Source: Oscillospiraceae bacterium (GTDB lineage Bacteria; Bacillota_A; Clostridia; Oscillospirales; Oscillospiraceae). Taken from it: DNA of 64,000 bases. Under the pieces are notes generated by a model, which ran no database searches, was not told the DNA's origin, and saw nothing but the letters and a program-made list of their open reading frames with translations. This document shows, in pieces, positions 8,818-19,161 of the stretch. Numbering within the stretch: position 1 is the stretch's first letter; the number at the start of each line of letters is the position of its first letter. Made by a program: the position numbers and the translations under genes. The stretch lies in NCBI GenBank assembly GCA_024690695.1, contig JAILOS010000050.1:62001-126000 (forward strand), read 5' to 3'.

Positions 8818-9481
8818 AGAAAAAATCGGATACCGATTCCGGAATCGCCGTCTGCTGGAGACCGCGCTGACGCACAGCTCCTATGCCAACGAGCGGCACG
8901 GCGCGGACTGCCAGAGCTACGAGCGTCTGGAATTTCTTGGCGATTCGATCCTCGGACTCGTTTCCGCCGAATTTCTGTATCGGCAGCAGGACCGTCTGCC
9001 GGAGGGCAAAATGACCAAGCTCCGGGCGGAGCTTGTCTGCGAAGCGAGCCTTCATCGGGCCGCGCTGGAGCTTGGGATCGGCTCCTGCATGCGTCTCGGC
9101 AGGGGAGAGGAAAAATGCGGAGGCCGGGAACGCCCGTCCATCCTCGCGGATATGGTCGAAGCGATCATCGCGGCTCTCTATCTCGACAGCGGTCTTCCGG
9201 AAGCCAGACGCTTTATCATGGAGCGCCTTCTGAACGACGCCGATCTGAACCTGGCGCGCCGCTCGGAGGACTACAAAACCGCTCTGCAGGAGTATATCCA
9301 GAGCAAAGCCGATCAGCATATCGCCTATGAGCTGATCGACGAGAGCGGCCCGGATCACGACAAGCGCTTTTCCTTCCGCGTCTCCATCAACGGCGTTCCC
9401 GTCGGAGAAGGCGTCGGCCGCACGAAAAAGGAAGCGGAGCAGATGGCCGCCCGGAAGGCGCTGGAAACGCTCGAAGCATGA
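8804..9481 (+). CDS. rnc: Ribonuclease III
   Basis: Double-strand-specific endoribonuclease for rRNA processing and RNA turnover. The RNase III signature ERLEFLGDSILGLVSAEFLY lies at about residues 43-62, and the second acidic cluster is DMVEAIIAALYLDSG. The C-terminal dsRBD (about 153-225) includes DHDKRFSFRVSINGVPVGEG and KKEAEQMAARKALETL. The gene overlaps plsX upstream and the radical SAM gene downstream (4 bases), so it is in a tightly coupled operon. Confidence 0.97.
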   Translation: MDKLEEKIGYRFRNRRLLETALTHSSYANERHGADCQSYERLEFLGDSILGLVSAEFLYRQQDRLPEGKMTKLRAELVCEASLHRAALELGIGSCMRLGRGEEKCGGRERPSILADMVEAIIAALYLDSGLPEARRFIMERLLNDADLNLARRSEDYKTALQEYIQSKADQHIAYELIDESGPDHDKRFSFRVSINGVPVGEGVGRTKKEAEQMAARKALETLEA

Positions 9482-10491
9482 GCGCGCGCCGACGGATCCT
9501 TCCCGTCTTCATCGCAAACGAGGGCTGCCCGCATCAATGCGTCTTCTGCGACCAGCGCCGGATCACCGGGAGCGTGAAGCCCGTTACGGGGCAAGACGTT
9601 CTGAACGCCGTCAAAAACGCCTGCGTCCCGACGGAAAACGCCGAGCTTGCCTTTTACGGCGGCAGCTTTACCGCGATCCCGGCCGAGCGGCAGACGGAGC
9701 TGCTTTCCGCGGCCGCGGAGGCGCGGCGTCTCGGGCTGATCCGCTCGATCCGTCTTTCGACGCGTCCGGACGCGATCGACGGGGAGACGCTGGACCGGTT
9801 GGAGCGCTTCGGCGTTGAGACGGTCGAGCTCGGCGCCCAGTCGATGGACGACGAGGTGCTGCGGCTGTCCGGCCGCGGGCACTCGGCGCAGGACGTCGAA
9901 CGGGCGGCGCGGCTGATCAAAAAGCGCGGCTTCGGTCTGATCCTCCAGATGATGACGGGGCTGCCGGGCGACACGAAGGAGAAAAGCCTGGAGACGGCGC
10001 TCAGGCTCTGCGCGCTGCGTCCCGACGGCGTCCGTATCTATCCGACCGTTATCATCCGCGAAACGCCCCTGTACGAGCTATGGCTCCGCGGCGTTTACCG
10101 CGAGCACAGCGTAGACGAGGCCGTCGATTGGTGCGCCGCGCTTCTGGAGCTTTTCGAAAGCGCCGGGATCCCCGTGATCCGCCTCGGTCTGAATCCTACG
10201 GACGAGCTCTCCGGCGGCGAAGCCGCTGCCGGCGCTTATCATCCGGCGCTCGGCGAGCTTGTAAAAAGCCGCCGCCTGCTGGATAAGGCCCGCGCCGCTC
10301 TGCAGGACGCCCGTCCCGGCGTACGTGCCGCGCTGGCCGTTCACCCCAGCTGCCGTTCTCAGCTCGTCGGACAGAAACGGCAAAACGTCGATCGGCTTCT
10401 CGCCGAGTTTGCGCTGTCTTCGCTGGACGTCGTCGAGGATCCTTCGCTCTCTCCCGGCGCCGTCCGCCGCGTTTCGGCCGCTGACCGATAA
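9478..10491 (+). CDS. Elp3/MiaB-class radical SAM protein
   Basis: A radical SAM enzyme with the cluster motif CPHQCVFC (Cx3Cx2C) near residue 20, followed by AFYGGSFTAIP (the GGE-like SAM-binding strand) and LQMMTGLPGDTKEKSLETA. The layout resembles the radical SAM half of Elp3-type proteins, but there is no acetyltransferase domain at 337 aa. Genes of this kind sit between rnc and smc in many Clostridia. A role in RNA modification is plausible but unproven. Confidence 0.85.
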   Translation: MSARRRILPVFIANEGCPHQCVFCDQRRITGSVKPVTGQDVLNAVKNACVPTENAELAFYGGSFTAIPAERQTELLSAAAEARRLGLIRSIRLSTRPDAIDGETLDRLERFGVETVELGAQSMDDEVLRLSGRGHSAQDVERAARLIKKRGFGLILQMMTGLPGDTKEKSLETALRLCALRPDGVRIYPTVIIRETPLYELWLRGVYREHSVDEAVDWCAALLELFESAGIPVIRLGLNPTDELSGGEAAAGAYHPALGELVKSRRLLDKARAALQDARPGVRAALAVHPSCRSQLVGQKRQNVDRLLAEFALSSLDVVEDPSLSPGAVRRVSAADR

Positions 10492-10532
10492 ACAGAAAAC
10501 GTTTTATTACGAAAACGAACGAGGGTTTTACT

Positions 10533-13500
10533 TTGTACTTAAAGGCACTGGAAATTCAGGGCTTCAAGAGCTTCGCCGAAAAGACGAGACTCAGCTTTGA
10601 AAAGGACGTCACCGCGATCGTCGGACCGAACGGTTCCGGAAAATCCAATATTGCCGACGCCATTTTGTGGGTCATGGGCGAACAGCGCAGCCGGGCGCTG
10701 CGCGGCTCGCGCATGGAGGACGTGATCTTCGGCGGAACGGAAAAGCGAAACAAGCTCGGCTACGCGCAGGTCTCGCTGATCCTCGACAACTCCGAGCGGA
10801 TCATTGACTCCGACAGCGACGAGATCATGCTCACCCGCCGTTATTACCGCAGCGGCGAGAGCGAGTACTACATCAACCGCGAATCCGTCCGCCTCAAGGA
10901 GCTCAACAGCCTTCTGATGGACACCGGACTCGGTCGGGACGGCTATTCGATCATCGGGCAGGGACGCATCGCGGAGATCGTCTCTTCCAAAAGCACCGAC
11001 CGGCGCGAGGTCTTTGAAGAAGCGGCCGGCATCTCCCGTTTCCGCTACCGCAAGGAAGACGCCGAGCGGAAGCTGGAAAGAACCGAGGAAAACCTCCTGC
11101 GCATCAACGACAAGATCGAAGAGCTCGAGCTGCAGGTCGGGCCGCTGAAGCGGCAGTCCGAGATCGCCAGGAAATACCTGGTTCTTCGCGACGAGCTCCG
11201 CAGCAGGGAAATTTCTGTCTGGATGCTGACGCTGGACAAGCTCCGCGCGCAGTCGTCCAACGTTGAACTGGAATACAAGCAGACGAAGGAATCGCTCGAA
11301 AGCGCCCGCGCCGAGTTGGAAGCGCTCTACGCCTCTTCCGCTTCGATCACCGAGCGCATGCACCGCAAGGACGTCGAGCTCGACAGGACGAGAGAGCGTC
11401 TCTCGGCCGCCGAAGCCGCCGTTTCCGAGTGCGAATCCGCCGTCGCCGTCATAAAAGCCAATCTTGCGTCCACGGAGAACAACGCCCGGCAGATGATGCT
11501 GGATATGGCGGAGCAGTCCGTCAGAAGCAGGGAAGTCTCCGAGCAGATCGCCGCCGGCCGCAGCCGGATCGACGAGATCTCCGATAAGCTCCGGGAAGCC
11601 TCCGAACATCTGAGCCGCTGCGCCAACGTCGTCGAGGGCTGCCGCATGAAGATCGGCAGCCGGGAGGAGCTGTTCGAGCAGCTGGGCGAAAAAGCCACAC
11701 GGCTCACGATCGACCTGCGCAGCACAGACGGAAGGATCCGTCTGCTGTCAGAGATGGAGAAAGAGTACGAGGGCTATTCCAAAGCGGTTAAGACCGTCAT
11801 GCAGGAAGCCGGGCGGGGCGCCCTGAAGGGCGTCCACGGCCCCGCCGCCAATCTGCTCCAATCGGACGACGAATATACCCTCGCCATCGAAACCGCCCTC
11901 GGCGGCGCGTCCCAGGATATCGTGATCGACACGCAGAACGACGGCCGTCTGGCCATCGAGCTGCTGAAACGGCGGGACGCAGGCCGCGCGACCTTTCTTC
12001 CGCTCGACACGATCCGCGGCGGCGTTCTGAACGACGCGCCGGTCAACGATCCGGGCTTCGTCGGCCTCGCGGTCGATCTGGTCCGCTTCGATCCGAAATA
12101 CCGGCAGATCTTCCAGAATCTGCTCGGCCGTACCGTCGTCGCCGAAACGCTGAGCGACGCGATCCGGATGTCCCGCTCGAGCGGGAACAGGCTGCGCATC
12201 GTTACGCTCGACGGCCAGCTCATCAACGCCGGCGGCTCGATGACGGGCGGCAGCGCCGCGAAAGGCACCGGCATCCTGTCCCGCGCAAACGAGCTTGAAA
12301 AGCTCAAAAAGCAGCGTGAAAAGCTCGCCGCGCAGGAGACCTCCTGCCGCGAGCAGCTGGAGACCTCTCGCAGGCAGATCGCGGATCTGCGCCACCGGCT
12401 GGATCTGTCTCTCGAAGAGCAGACCGAGCAGCTGCGTCTGCAGTCTTCGCTGCAGGCCGAAGCGCGCACGACGGAAAACTCGATCAGCCAGCTTGAGCTG
12501 CTGCTCAGGAGTCTCTCCGGCGATACGGAAACGCGGCAAAAAGCCGTTGACGAAGCTCACGCGAGGATCGACGAGCTGAAAGCGCAGGCCGCCGACAAAG
12601 CCAAAGATCTGTCCGATCTCCGCGGCAAAGCCCAGGCGGTGCGCGCCGAGATCGAAGAAATCAGCAAGAGCCGGCTCGAGCTGGAAGGCCGTCGTACCGG
12701 AGCAGAAAAAGAAGCTCAGAACCGTAACGCGCAGATCATCGAGCTCGAACGCAGCGCCGCTCGGATCGAGCAGAGAAAGCTGTCCGCCGAAATGGAGGAG
12801 AAGCAGATCCTCGACAAGCTCTGGGACAACTACGAGCTCAGCCACAGCGCCGCGCAGGCGCTTCGCAAGCCGGTCGAAAGCCTCACCCGGGCCAATCGCG
12901 AGATCGCCGAGCTCAGACGCTCGATCAGCGCCCTCGGCACGCCGAACCTCGGCGCGATCGAGGAGTACGAGCGCGTCAGCGAGCGCTACGAATTCCTCAG
13001 CGGTCAGCGCGACGACGTGGAGAAGGCAAAAAAAGAGCTGCTCGATCTGATCCGGGACGTGACGGGCGAGATGAAAGAGATTTTCGTCACGCAGTTCAAG
13101 CGTATCGACGAGAGCTTCCGCCAGACCTTCCTGGAGCTCTTCGGCGGCGGCAAGGCCGCTCTCGTGCTGGAGGACGAGGACAACGTGCTCGAGTGCGGGA
13201 TCGAGATCAAGGTCCAGCCCCCCGGCAAGGCGCTGAGCACGATCAGCCTGCTGTCGGGCGGAGAAATGGCTTTTGTCGCCATCGCGCTGTATTTTTCGAT
13301 CCTGAAGGTACGTCCGACGCCGTTTTGCGTAATGGACGAGATCGAAGCCGCGCTCGACGAGGCAAACGTCTCCCGTTTTGCCTCCTACCTTCGCCGCATG
13401 TCCCAAAAAACGCAGTTTCTCGTCATCACGCACCGCCGCGGCACAATGGAGGAAGCCGACATGCTCTACGGCGTGACGATGCAGGAAAAGGGCGTTTCCA

Positions 13501-13550
13501 GCGTGATCGAGCTCGATCTTGAGAGCGCGCAGAAGAGTATTGAGGAGTAA
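10533..13550 (+). CDS. smc: Chromosome condensation ATPase SMC, short-armed
   Basis: SMC dimers extrude loops and organise sister chromosomes together with ScpAB. The start is a TTG (MYLKALEIQGFKSF) behind GAGGG. The Walker A motif GPNGSGKS is at 31-38. The N coil runs to about residue 430. The hinge (about 433-575) begins GVHGPAANLL and ends near GGSMTGGS. The C coil leads to the signature LSGGEMAFVAIAL (from about 907) and Walker B FCVMDEIEAALDEANV. At 1005 aa it is about 180 residues shorter than B. subtilis SMC (1186 aa), and both coiled-coil arms are reduced. It precedes ftsY with a 4-base gap. Confidence 0.96.
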   Translation: MYLKALEIQGFKSFAEKTRLSFEKDVTAIVGPNGSGKSNIADAILWVMGEQRSRALRGSRMEDVIFGGTEKRNKLGYAQVSLILDNSERIIDSDSDEIMLTRRYYRSGESEYYINRESVRLKELNSLLMDTGLGRDGYSIIGQGRIAEIVSSKSTDRREVFEEAAGISRFRYRKEDAERKLERTEENLLRINDKIEELELQVGPLKRQSEIARKYLVLRDELRSREISVWMLTLDKLRAQSSNVELEYKQTKESLESARAELEALYASSASITERMHRKDVELDRTRERLSAAEAAVSECESAVAVIKANLASTENNARQMMLDMAEQSVRSREVSEQIAAGRSRIDEISDKLREASEHLSRCANVVEGCRMKIGSREELFEQLGEKATRLTIDLRSTDGRIRLLSEMEKEYEGYSKAVKTVMQEAGRGALKGVHGPAANLLQSDDEYTLAIETALGGASQDIVIDTQNDGRLAIELLKRRDAGRATFLPLDTIRGGVLNDAPVNDPGFVGLAVDLVRFDPKYRQIFQNLLGRTVVAETLSDAIRMSRSSGNRLRIVTLDGQLINAGGSMTGGSAAKGTGILSRANELEKLKKQREKLAAQETSCREQLETSRRQIADLRHRLDLSLEEQTEQLRLQSSLQAEARTTENSISQLELLLRSLSGDTETRQKAVDEAHARIDELKAQAADKAKDLSDLRGKAQAVRAEIEEISKSRLELEGRRTGAEKEAQNRNAQIIELERSAARIEQRKLSAEMEEKQILDKLWDNYELSHSAAQALRKPVESLTRANREIAELRRSISALGTPNLGAIEEYERVSERYEFLSGQRDDVEKAKKELLDLIRDVTGEMKEIFVTQFKRIDESFRQTFLELFGGGKAALVLEDEDNVLECGIEIKVQPPGKALSTISLLSGGEMAFVAIALYFSILKVRPTPFCVMDEIEAALDEANVSRFASYLRRMSQKTQFLVITHRRGTMEEADMLYGVTMQEKGVSSVIELDLESAQKSIEE

Positions 13551-13554
13551 AGCT

Positions 13555-14463
13555 ATGGGTTTTTTTGACAAGATTTTTTCCGGTCTGACCAAAACGCGGA
13601 AAAACATGCAGGAGCTGGAAGAGCTCTTTCAAGACTATTCTCCCGACAACGAGGATTTTTACGACGAGCTGGAAGAGATCCTCGTCCTGTCCGACGTCGG
13701 CGGCGAGACCGCCGAGACGATTGTGAAGAATATGAAGCGGCTCACCTGGGAGCGCCGTTTCCGCAGGGGCTACGAGGCCAGAGCCGGACTGATCGAGCTG
13801 CTGACCGGACTGCTGAACGCCGGCGACGCTTCGCTGAAGCTGAACACGAAGCCCTCGGTGATCCTGATGGTCGGCGTCAACGGCGTGGGCAAGACCACGA
13901 CGATCGGCAAGCTGGCGCACCAGTTCAGAGAGCAGGGGAAAACCGTGCTGCTCTGCGCCGGGGACACCTTCCGTGCCGCCGCCGCCGAGCAGCTCGGCGT
14001 CTGGGCCGAGCGCTCGGGAGCCGAAATCGTGCGTCACGAGGAGGGGAGCGATCCCGCCGCGGTCGTGTTTGACGGGCTGAACGCCGCCCGTGCGCGCGGC
14101 TCCGATATCGTCATCATCGACACGGCCGGGCGTCTGCACAACAAGCAGAACCTGATGAACGAGCTGAGCAAGATGCGCCGCATCATCGAGCGGGAGCTGC
14201 CGGATTCCGACGTGGAAACGCTGATGGTGCTCGACGCGACGACCGGCCAGAACGGGCTGATCCAGGCCAAGCAGTTTCTGGAATCCGCCGGGATCACCGG
14301 CATCGTCCTCACCAAGCTCGACGGGACCGCGAAGGGCGGCATCGTCTTTGCGATCGCAAACGAGCTCAAGCTGCCCGTCAAATACGTCGGCGTCGGCGAG
14401 CAGATGGACGATCTGATCCCCTTTGATCCGAACAATTTCGTTTCCGCTCTTTTCAAAACCTGA
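13555..14463 (+). CDS. ftsY: Signal recognition particle receptor FtsY
   Basis: SRP-receptor GTPase docking ribosome-SRP complexes at the membrane. The ATG follows GAGGAG, giving a 302-residue protein ([15 protein letters not shown]). After a short helical N domain come the G1 motif [15 protein letters not shown], the SRP-specific [37 protein letters not shown] and the closing [13 protein letters not shown]. The acidic N-terminal A domain of larger FtsY proteins is missing, as in many Firmicutes. Confidence 0.97.
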   Translation: MGFFDKIFSGLTKTRKNMQELEELFQDYSPDNEDFYDELEEILVLSDVGGETAETIVKNMKRLTWERRFRRGYEARAGLIELLTGLLNAGDASLKLNTKPSVILMVGVNGVGKTTTIGKLAHQFREQGKTVLLCAGDTFRAAAAEQLGVWAERSGAEIVRHEEGSDPAAVVFDGLNAARARGSDIVIIDTAGRLHNKQNLMNELSKMRRIIERELPDSDVETLMVLDATTGQNGLIQAKQFLESAGITGIVLTKLDGTAKGGIVFAIANELKLPVKYVGVGEQMDDLIPFDPNNFVSALFKT

Positions 14464-14479
14464 CAGGAAGGAGAAACTT

Positions 14480-14785
14480 ATGGCATTAACGAGTAAACAG
14501 AGATCGCAGCTCCGTTCTCTCGCCGCCGCCGAGGATACGATCATCCAGGTCGGAAAAGGCGGCATCAACGACAAGCTGATCGAATCCGTCTCCAACGCGC
14601 TGCGGGCGCGCGAGCTCGTCAAGGGCCGCGTGCTGGAAAACTCCATGCTCACCGCGCGGGAGGCCTGCGACGCCCTGAGCGAGGCCTGCCGGGCCGAACA
14701 GGTCCAGGTGATCGGCACCAAATTCGTTCTCTACAAGAGAAACGAAAAAGATCCGAAAATCGAGCTCGTCAAGAGCGGCCGATAA
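14480..14785 (+). CDS. yhbY: YhbY-type CRM-domain RNA-binding protein
   Basis: A 101-residue single CRM domain protein associated with pre-50S particles in other bacteria. The start is fixed by AGGAAGGAG nine bases upstream (MALTSKQRSQLRSLA). The GKGG motif of the CRM loop is present in IIQVGKGGINDKLIESV, and the protein ends in the VQVIGTKFVLYKRNEKD block. Its stop codon overlaps the nadD-yqeK start (TAATG), indicating coupled translation. Confidence 0.93.
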   Translation: MALTSKQRSQLRSLAAAEDTIIQVGKGGINDKLIESVSNALRARELVKGRVLENSMLTAREACDALSEACRAEQVQVIGTKFVLYKRNEKDPKIELVKSGR

Positions 14786-15954
14786 TGCGGATCGTCGTTT
14801 ACGGCGGCAGCTTCAATCCGCCGCACGTCGGACACCTCCGCGTCGCCGAGGCAGCCGCACGCCAGCTTGAGCCGGATCGGTTTCTGATCGTGCCGGCACG
14901 CATCCCGCCGCATAAGAAGCTGCCTGAAAACAGCCCCGGCCCCGAGGAGCGCTTCGAGCTCTGCCGTCTCTGCTTTTCGGAGACGCCGAAGGCCGAGATC
15001 GACGACCGCGAGATCCGGCGGGAGGGGCCGAGCTACACGGCGGACACGATTGCCGAACTGAAAAAAGAGTTTCCCGGCGCGGAGATCGACCTGCTGCTCG
15101 GGACGGACATGCTGCTTTGCATCGACTCCTGGTATCGTTTTTCCTATCTGCTGGAAAACTGCATCCTGACGGTTTTTCCGAGAGGGGAAGGGGAGACGGA
15201 GCTGATTTGCGAGAAGGCCGACCGGCTCCGCCGCGAGCACCGCGCAAAGCTGCGCATGCTCGAGCTGGAAGCCGTTCCGACCAGCTCCGAGGAGATCCGC
15301 CTGCTGCTGCCGGAGCGAAAGGCCCGGGAGCTTTTGACGGACAGCGTCTACGGAGAGATCATCCGCCGCCGCTGGTATCGGGCAAGCCCCGACCTCGACT
15401 GGCTGCGGGAAAAGGCCGTGGCGCAGCTCAAGCCGAAGCGCGTTCCGCACGTGCTGGGCTGTGAGAGCGAGGCCGTCCGTCTGGCGGAGCGCTGGGGCGA
15501 GGATGCGTCCCTGGCCGCGGAGGCGGCCCTGCTGCACGATATCACGAAAAAAGGCGGCGAGGAGGCGCAGTTCGACCTCTGCCGCAAATACAAGCTGAAA
15601 ACCGACGCCGGCGAGCTGGAAAGCCCGAACATCCTTCACGCGAGGACCGGCGCGGAATACGCCCGCCGTGTTTTCGGCGTGGACGATCGGGTTTACGGTG
15701 CGATCCGCTGGCACTGCACCGGCAAGCCGAATATGACGCTTTTGGAAAAAATCGTCTGGATGGCCGACTATATAGAGCCGACCCGCGATTTTCCAGGCGT
15801 GGAAGAGGCGAGAAGCCTTGCCTACGACGATCTGGACGCCGCGATGACGGCGGCGCTGAAAACGACCCTTGCACACATCCGGGAAGACGGAAAAAAGCCT
15901 TATAAAGACACTGTCAAGGCCTATCAATGGTTTTGCAGCAGAGAGGAGAACTAA
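14785..15954 (+). CDS. NadD-YqeK fusion: nicotinate mononucleotide adenylyltransferase plus HD-domain ApnA hydrolase
   Basis: One 389-residue protein combines two enzymes that are neighbours in most Firmicutes. Residues 1 to about 195 are NadD (NaMN adenylyltransferase of NAD synthesis), with VVYGGSFNPPHVGHL, PARIPPHK and PTSSEEIR. Residues about 200-389 are YqeK, an HD-domain phosphohydrolase whose homologues symmetrically cleave diadenosine tetraphosphate. Its HD residues are visible as the His of RVPHVLG, LLHDITKK, ILHARTGAEYA and WMADYIEPTRDF. I see no stop or frameshift at the joint, so the fusion looks real. Confidence 0.93.
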   Translation: MRIVVYGGSFNPPHVGHLRVAEAAARQLEPDRFLIVPARIPPHKKLPENSPGPEERFELCRLCFSETPKAEIDDREIRREGPSYTADTIAELKKEFPGAEIDLLLGTDMLLCIDSWYRFSYLLENCILTVFPRGEGETELICEKADRLRREHRAKLRMLELEAVPTSSEEIRLLLPERKARELLTDSVYGEIIRRRWYRASPDLDWLREKAVAQLKPKRVPHVLGCESEAVRLAERWGEDASLAAEAALLHDITKKGGEEAQFDLCRKYKLKTDAGELESPNILHARTGAEYARRVFGVDDRVYGAIRWHCTGKPNMTLLEKIVWMADYIEPTRDFPGVEEARSLAYDDLDAAMTAALKTTLAHIREDGKKPYKDTVKAYQWFCSREEN

Positions 15955-15957
15955 ACT

Positions 15958-16308
15958 ATGTTGAGTCCCAGAGAAATCGCCTCCATCGCCGCCAGGGCGC
16001 TGGAAGAAAAGAAAGCCAAGGACGTCAAGGTCCTGAAAACGGAAGAGCACACGGTTCTTGCGGATTATTTCGTGATCTGCAACGGCACCTCGTCCACGCA
16101 CATCAAGGCGCTCGTCGACGAAGTGGACAAGCAGCTTTCCGAAGCCGGAGAGCCGCCGATCCGCCGCGAAGGCCTGCGCTCCGACATCTGGGTGCTGATG
16201 GATTTCGGCAGCGTGATCGTTCACGTGTTTACCGACGAGGCTCGCAAGTTCTACAATCTCGAGAGGCTTTGGAGCGACGCTGAGGTGGTGGATCTCTCAT
16301 CCCTGTGA
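15958..16308 (+). CDS. rsfS: Ribosomal silencing factor RsfS
   Basis: Binds L14 and blocks subunit joining under nutrient limitation. The 116-residue protein has the family blocks [52 protein letters not shown] and [11 protein letters not shown]. It starts 3 bases after nadD-yqeK, in the same order as in Bacillus. Confidence 0.96.
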   Translation: MLSPREIASIAARALEEKKAKDVKVLKTEEHTVLADYFVICNGTSSTHIKALVDEVDKQLSEAGEPPIRREGLRSDIWVLMDFGSVIVHVFTDEARKFYNLERLWSDAEVVDLSSL

Positions 16309-16309
16309 C

Positions 16310-16325
16310 GCCCCGGCTACGGGGC
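16310..16325 (+). terminator. Small GC hairpin between rsfS and leuS
   Basis: A 6-bp stem (GCCCCG, loop GCTA, CGGGGC) follows the rsfS stop, with only three T after it. It could attenuate read-through into leuS or simply be intergenic. The 53-base gap is too short for a T-box, and none is visible. Confidence 0.35.
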
Positions 16326-16361
16326 TTTCGGATCAACATCACAGAAGGAGAGATACGCCAT

Positions 16362-18869
16362 ATGAAATACGATTTTACCGCCATTGAAAAGAAATGGCAG
16401 GACCGCTGGGAGCAGACAAAGCCCTACGCGGCCGAAACCGGCAGCGACAAGCCGAAATTCTACGCGCTGGTGGAGTTCCCCTATCCGAGCGGAGCGGGTC
16501 TGCACGTCGGGCATCCCCGCCCCTATACGGCGCTGGACATCATCGCCAGAAAGAAGCGCATGGACGGCTTCAACGTCCTTTTCCCGATCGGGTACGACGC
16601 TTTCGGCCTCCCGACGGAAAACTACGCGATCAAAAATCACATTCATCCGGCCGTCGTCACGAAGCGCAATATCGAAAACTTCACGCGCCAGCTGAAAAGC
16701 CTCGGATACGGTTTCGACTGGGACCGCGTCGTCGATACGACGGATCCGAAGTACTACAAGTGGACGCAGTGGATCTTCCTCCAGCTTTATAAAAACGGCC
16801 TGGCCTATAAGACGACCATGCCCGTCAACTGGTGCACGAGCTGCAAATGCGTGCTGGCCAACGAGGAGGTCGTCGAGGGCGTTTGCGAGCGCTGCGGCAG
16901 CGAGGTCGTGCGCAGGGAAAAAAGCCAGTGGATGCTTCGCATCACGAAATACGCCGACCGGCTGATCGATGATCTGGACGGTCTTGACTTCATCGACCGC
17001 GTCAAGACGCAGCAGATCAACTGGATCGGCCGCTCCACGGGCGCCGAGGTTACCTTCCGCACGACGGCGGGCGACGATCTGCTTGTGTATACGACCCGTC
17101 CCGACACGCTCTTCGGCGCGACCTACATGGTCCTCGCGCCGGAGCATCCCTACGTCGCCAAATGGAAGGACCGCATCGAAAACTGGGATCAGGTCGCCGC
17201 CTACGTGGACGAGGCGGCCCACAAGTCCGATTTTGAGCGCGCCGAGCTCAACAAGGAAAAAACCGGCGTGCGCATCGAGGGCGTGCGCGGCATAAACCCC
17301 GTCAACGGCAAAGAGATCCCGATCTTCATCTCCGATTACGTGCTCGTCACTTACGGAACCGGCGCGATCATGGCCGTTCCGGCGCACGACGACAGAGACT
17401 GGGAGTTTGCGCGGAAATTCGGCTGTGAGATCATCGAGGTCGTCAAGGGCGGCAATATCGAAGAATCCGCCTTTACGCTCAAGGACGACACCGGGATCAT
17501 GGTCAACTCCGGCTTTCTTGACGGGCTGACCGTCAAACAGGCCATTCCCGCCATGAAGCAATGGCTGACGGAGCAGGGGATCGGCCGTGAGAAGGTCAAC
17601 TACAAGCTGCGCGACTGGGTCTTCTCCCGCCAGCGCTATTGGGGCGAGCCGATCCCGCTCGTCCAATGCGAGAAATGCGGCTGGGTGCCGCTGCCGGAGG
17701 ATCAGCTTCCGCTGCTCCTGCCGCAGGTCGATTCCTACGAACCTACCGACGACGGCGAATCTCCGCTGAGCAAGATGACCGACTGGGTCAACACGGTCTG
17801 CCCCTGCTGCGGAGGCCCCGCCAGGCGCGAAACCGACACGATGCCGCAGTGGGCCGGTTCAAGCTGGTATTTCCTGCGCTATATGGACCCGCACAACGAC
17901 GAGGCCGCGGTCGGAAAAGAAGCCGAGGCCTATTGGGGCCCGGTAGACTGGTACAACGGCGGCATGGAGCACACAACGCTGCACCTGCTGTACAGCCGCT
18001 TCTGGCATAAGTTCCTCTACGATATCGGCGTCGTTCACACGAAGGAGCCCTACGCCAAGCGCACCAGCCACGGCATGATCCTCGGCAAAAACCCGCACTA
18101 CATCGGCAACGCGGAGACCGAGGAGGAAAAGCAGGCCCTGCTCGCCAAATACGGCAGCCAGGCGACGCGCCCGTCCGTGAAGATGTCGAAGTCCCTCGGC
18201 AACGTCGTCAACCCCGACGACGTGATCAGGGCTTACGGCGCCGATACCATGCGCCTGTATATCATGTTCATCGGCGACTTTGAGAAGACCGCCACCTGGT
18301 CCGACGAGGCCGTCAAGGGCTCCAAGCGCTTCCTTGACCGCTGCTGGAACCTGCTTGAGCTGGCGAGCGACAGCGAGCAGATCACGCCAAAAAACGAGAG
18401 CATCATCCACAAGACGATCAAAAAGGTCACCGAGGATCTTGACAATCTGAAGATGAACACCGCAATCGCCGCGCTGATGACGCTCGTCAACGAGTTCTAC
18501 GCCAACGGTGTGAGCAGGGGAGACCTCGAACCGCTGATCCTGATGCTCAGCCCCTTCGTGCCGCATCTGGCCGAGGAGATGTGGGAGCAGACCGGCTTTG
18601 CCGCACGCAGCGGCCGTATGGCGATGCAGATGCCCTGGCCCGTCTTTGACGAGGCCAAGACGCACGACGCCGTGCGCGAGCTCGCGGTGCAGTGTAACGG
18701 CAAGCTCCGCGCGACCGTCAAGGTCCCGGCTGACGCCGACGAAGCGACGGTGCTGGCCGCCGCCTGCGAGGACGAAAAGATCAAGCGCCAGATGGCGGGC
18801 ATGCAGCTCGTCAAGACGATTCTCGTCAAGAACAAGCTGATCAATCTCATCCTCAAGCCGGCAAAGTAA
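16362..18869 (+). CDS. leuS: Leucyl-tRNA synthetase
   Basis: Charges tRNA-Leu. The start is set by AGAAGGAGAG ahead of ATG ([12 protein letters not shown]), 835 aa. Class I signatures are HVGH (in [11 protein letters not shown]) and KMSKS (in [11 protein letters not shown]). The zinc-binding cysteines are CTSCKC...CERCGS in the insertion. The editing domain (about 220-415) includes [12 protein letters not shown] and [18 protein letters not shown]. The C-terminal domain closes with [11 protein letters not shown]. Confidence 0.98.
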   Translation: MKYDFTAIEKKWQDRWEQTKPYAAETGSDKPKFYALVEFPYPSGAGLHVGHPRPYTALDIIARKKRMDGFNVLFPIGYDAFGLPTENYAIKNHIHPAVVTKRNIENFTRQLKSLGYGFDWDRVVDTTDPKYYKWTQWIFLQLYKNGLAYKTTMPVNWCTSCKCVLANEEVVEGVCERCGSEVVRREKSQWMLRITKYADRLIDDLDGLDFIDRVKTQQINWIGRSTGAEVTFRTTAGDDLLVYTTRPDTLFGATYMVLAPEHPYVAKWKDRIENWDQVAAYVDEAAHKSDFERAELNKEKTGVRIEGVRGINPVNGKEIPIFISDYVLVTYGTGAIMAVPAHDDRDWEFARKFGCEIIEVVKGGNIEESAFTLKDDTGIMVNSGFLDGLTVKQAIPAMKQWLTEQGIGREKVNYKLRDWVFSRQRYWGEPIPLVQCEKCGWVPLPEDQLPLLLPQVDSYEPTDDGESPLSKMTDWVNTVCPCCGGPARRETDTMPQWAGSSWYFLRYMDPHNDEAAVGKEAEAYWGPVDWYNGGMEHTTLHLLYSRFWHKFLYDIGVVHTKEPYAKRTSHGMILGKNPHYIGNAETEEEKQALLAKYGSQATRPSVKMSKSLGNVVNPDDVIRAYGADTMRLYIMFIGDFEKTATWSDEAVKGSKRFLDRCWNLLELASDSEQITPKNESIIHKTIKKVTEDLDNLKMNTAIAALMTLVNEFYANGVSRGDLEPLILMLSPFVPHLAEEMWEQTGFAARSGRMAMQMPWPVFDEAKTHDAVRELAVQCNGKLRATVKVPADADEATVLAAACEDEKIKRQMAGMQLVKTILVKNKLINLILKPAK

Positions 18870-18872
18870 TTG

Positions 18873-18901
18873 TTGACAAAAGCGGTAAACAACGGTATAA
18901 T
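18873..18901 (+). promoter_or_regulatory. Consensus sigma-A promoter for rpsU
   Basis: TTGACA, a 17-bp spacer and TATAAT form a perfect housekeeping promoter. The leader of about 60 bases ends in the Shine-Dalgarno GGAGGGAGG, preceded by a short GCGCC/GGCG hairpin. Confidence 0.92.
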
Positions 18902-18967
18902 GCTGCTGTTAAAAGCCAATTTGTGGCCCTTAAAGCGCCGCTGGCGTATTTGGAGGGAGGGAAATAA

Positions 18968-19153
18968 ATGTCTGAAATCTACGTCAAGGAGAATGAGTCT
19001 CTGGACAATGCGCTGAAGCGTTTCAAGCGCAGCTGCGCGAAGTCCGGCGTTCTGGCCGACCTCAGAAAGAAAGAGTACTACCAGAGCCCCAGTGTCAAGC
19101 GCCGTAAAAAATCCGAGGCTGCTCGCAAAAACAAGAACAAGCGTTTCTATTGA
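18968..19153 (+). CDS. rpsU: 30S ribosomal protein S21
   Basis: A 61-residue basic protein of the small subunit. The S21 pattern is plain: [18 protein letters not shown], the middle [16 protein letters not shown], and a Lys/Arg-rich tail ending in KRFY. It has its own consensus promoter and a downstream hairpin, so it appears to be transcribed alone. Confidence 0.97.
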   Translation: MSEIYVKENESLDNALKRFKRSCAKSGVLADLRKKEYYQSPSVKRRKKSEAARKNKNKRFY

Positions 19154-19161
19154 TCGCTCAA

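Noticed and set aside
16309..16361. T-box riboswitch ahead of leuS
   Set aside because: The gap is only 53 bases with one 6-bp hairpin and no T-box consensus or specifier loop.
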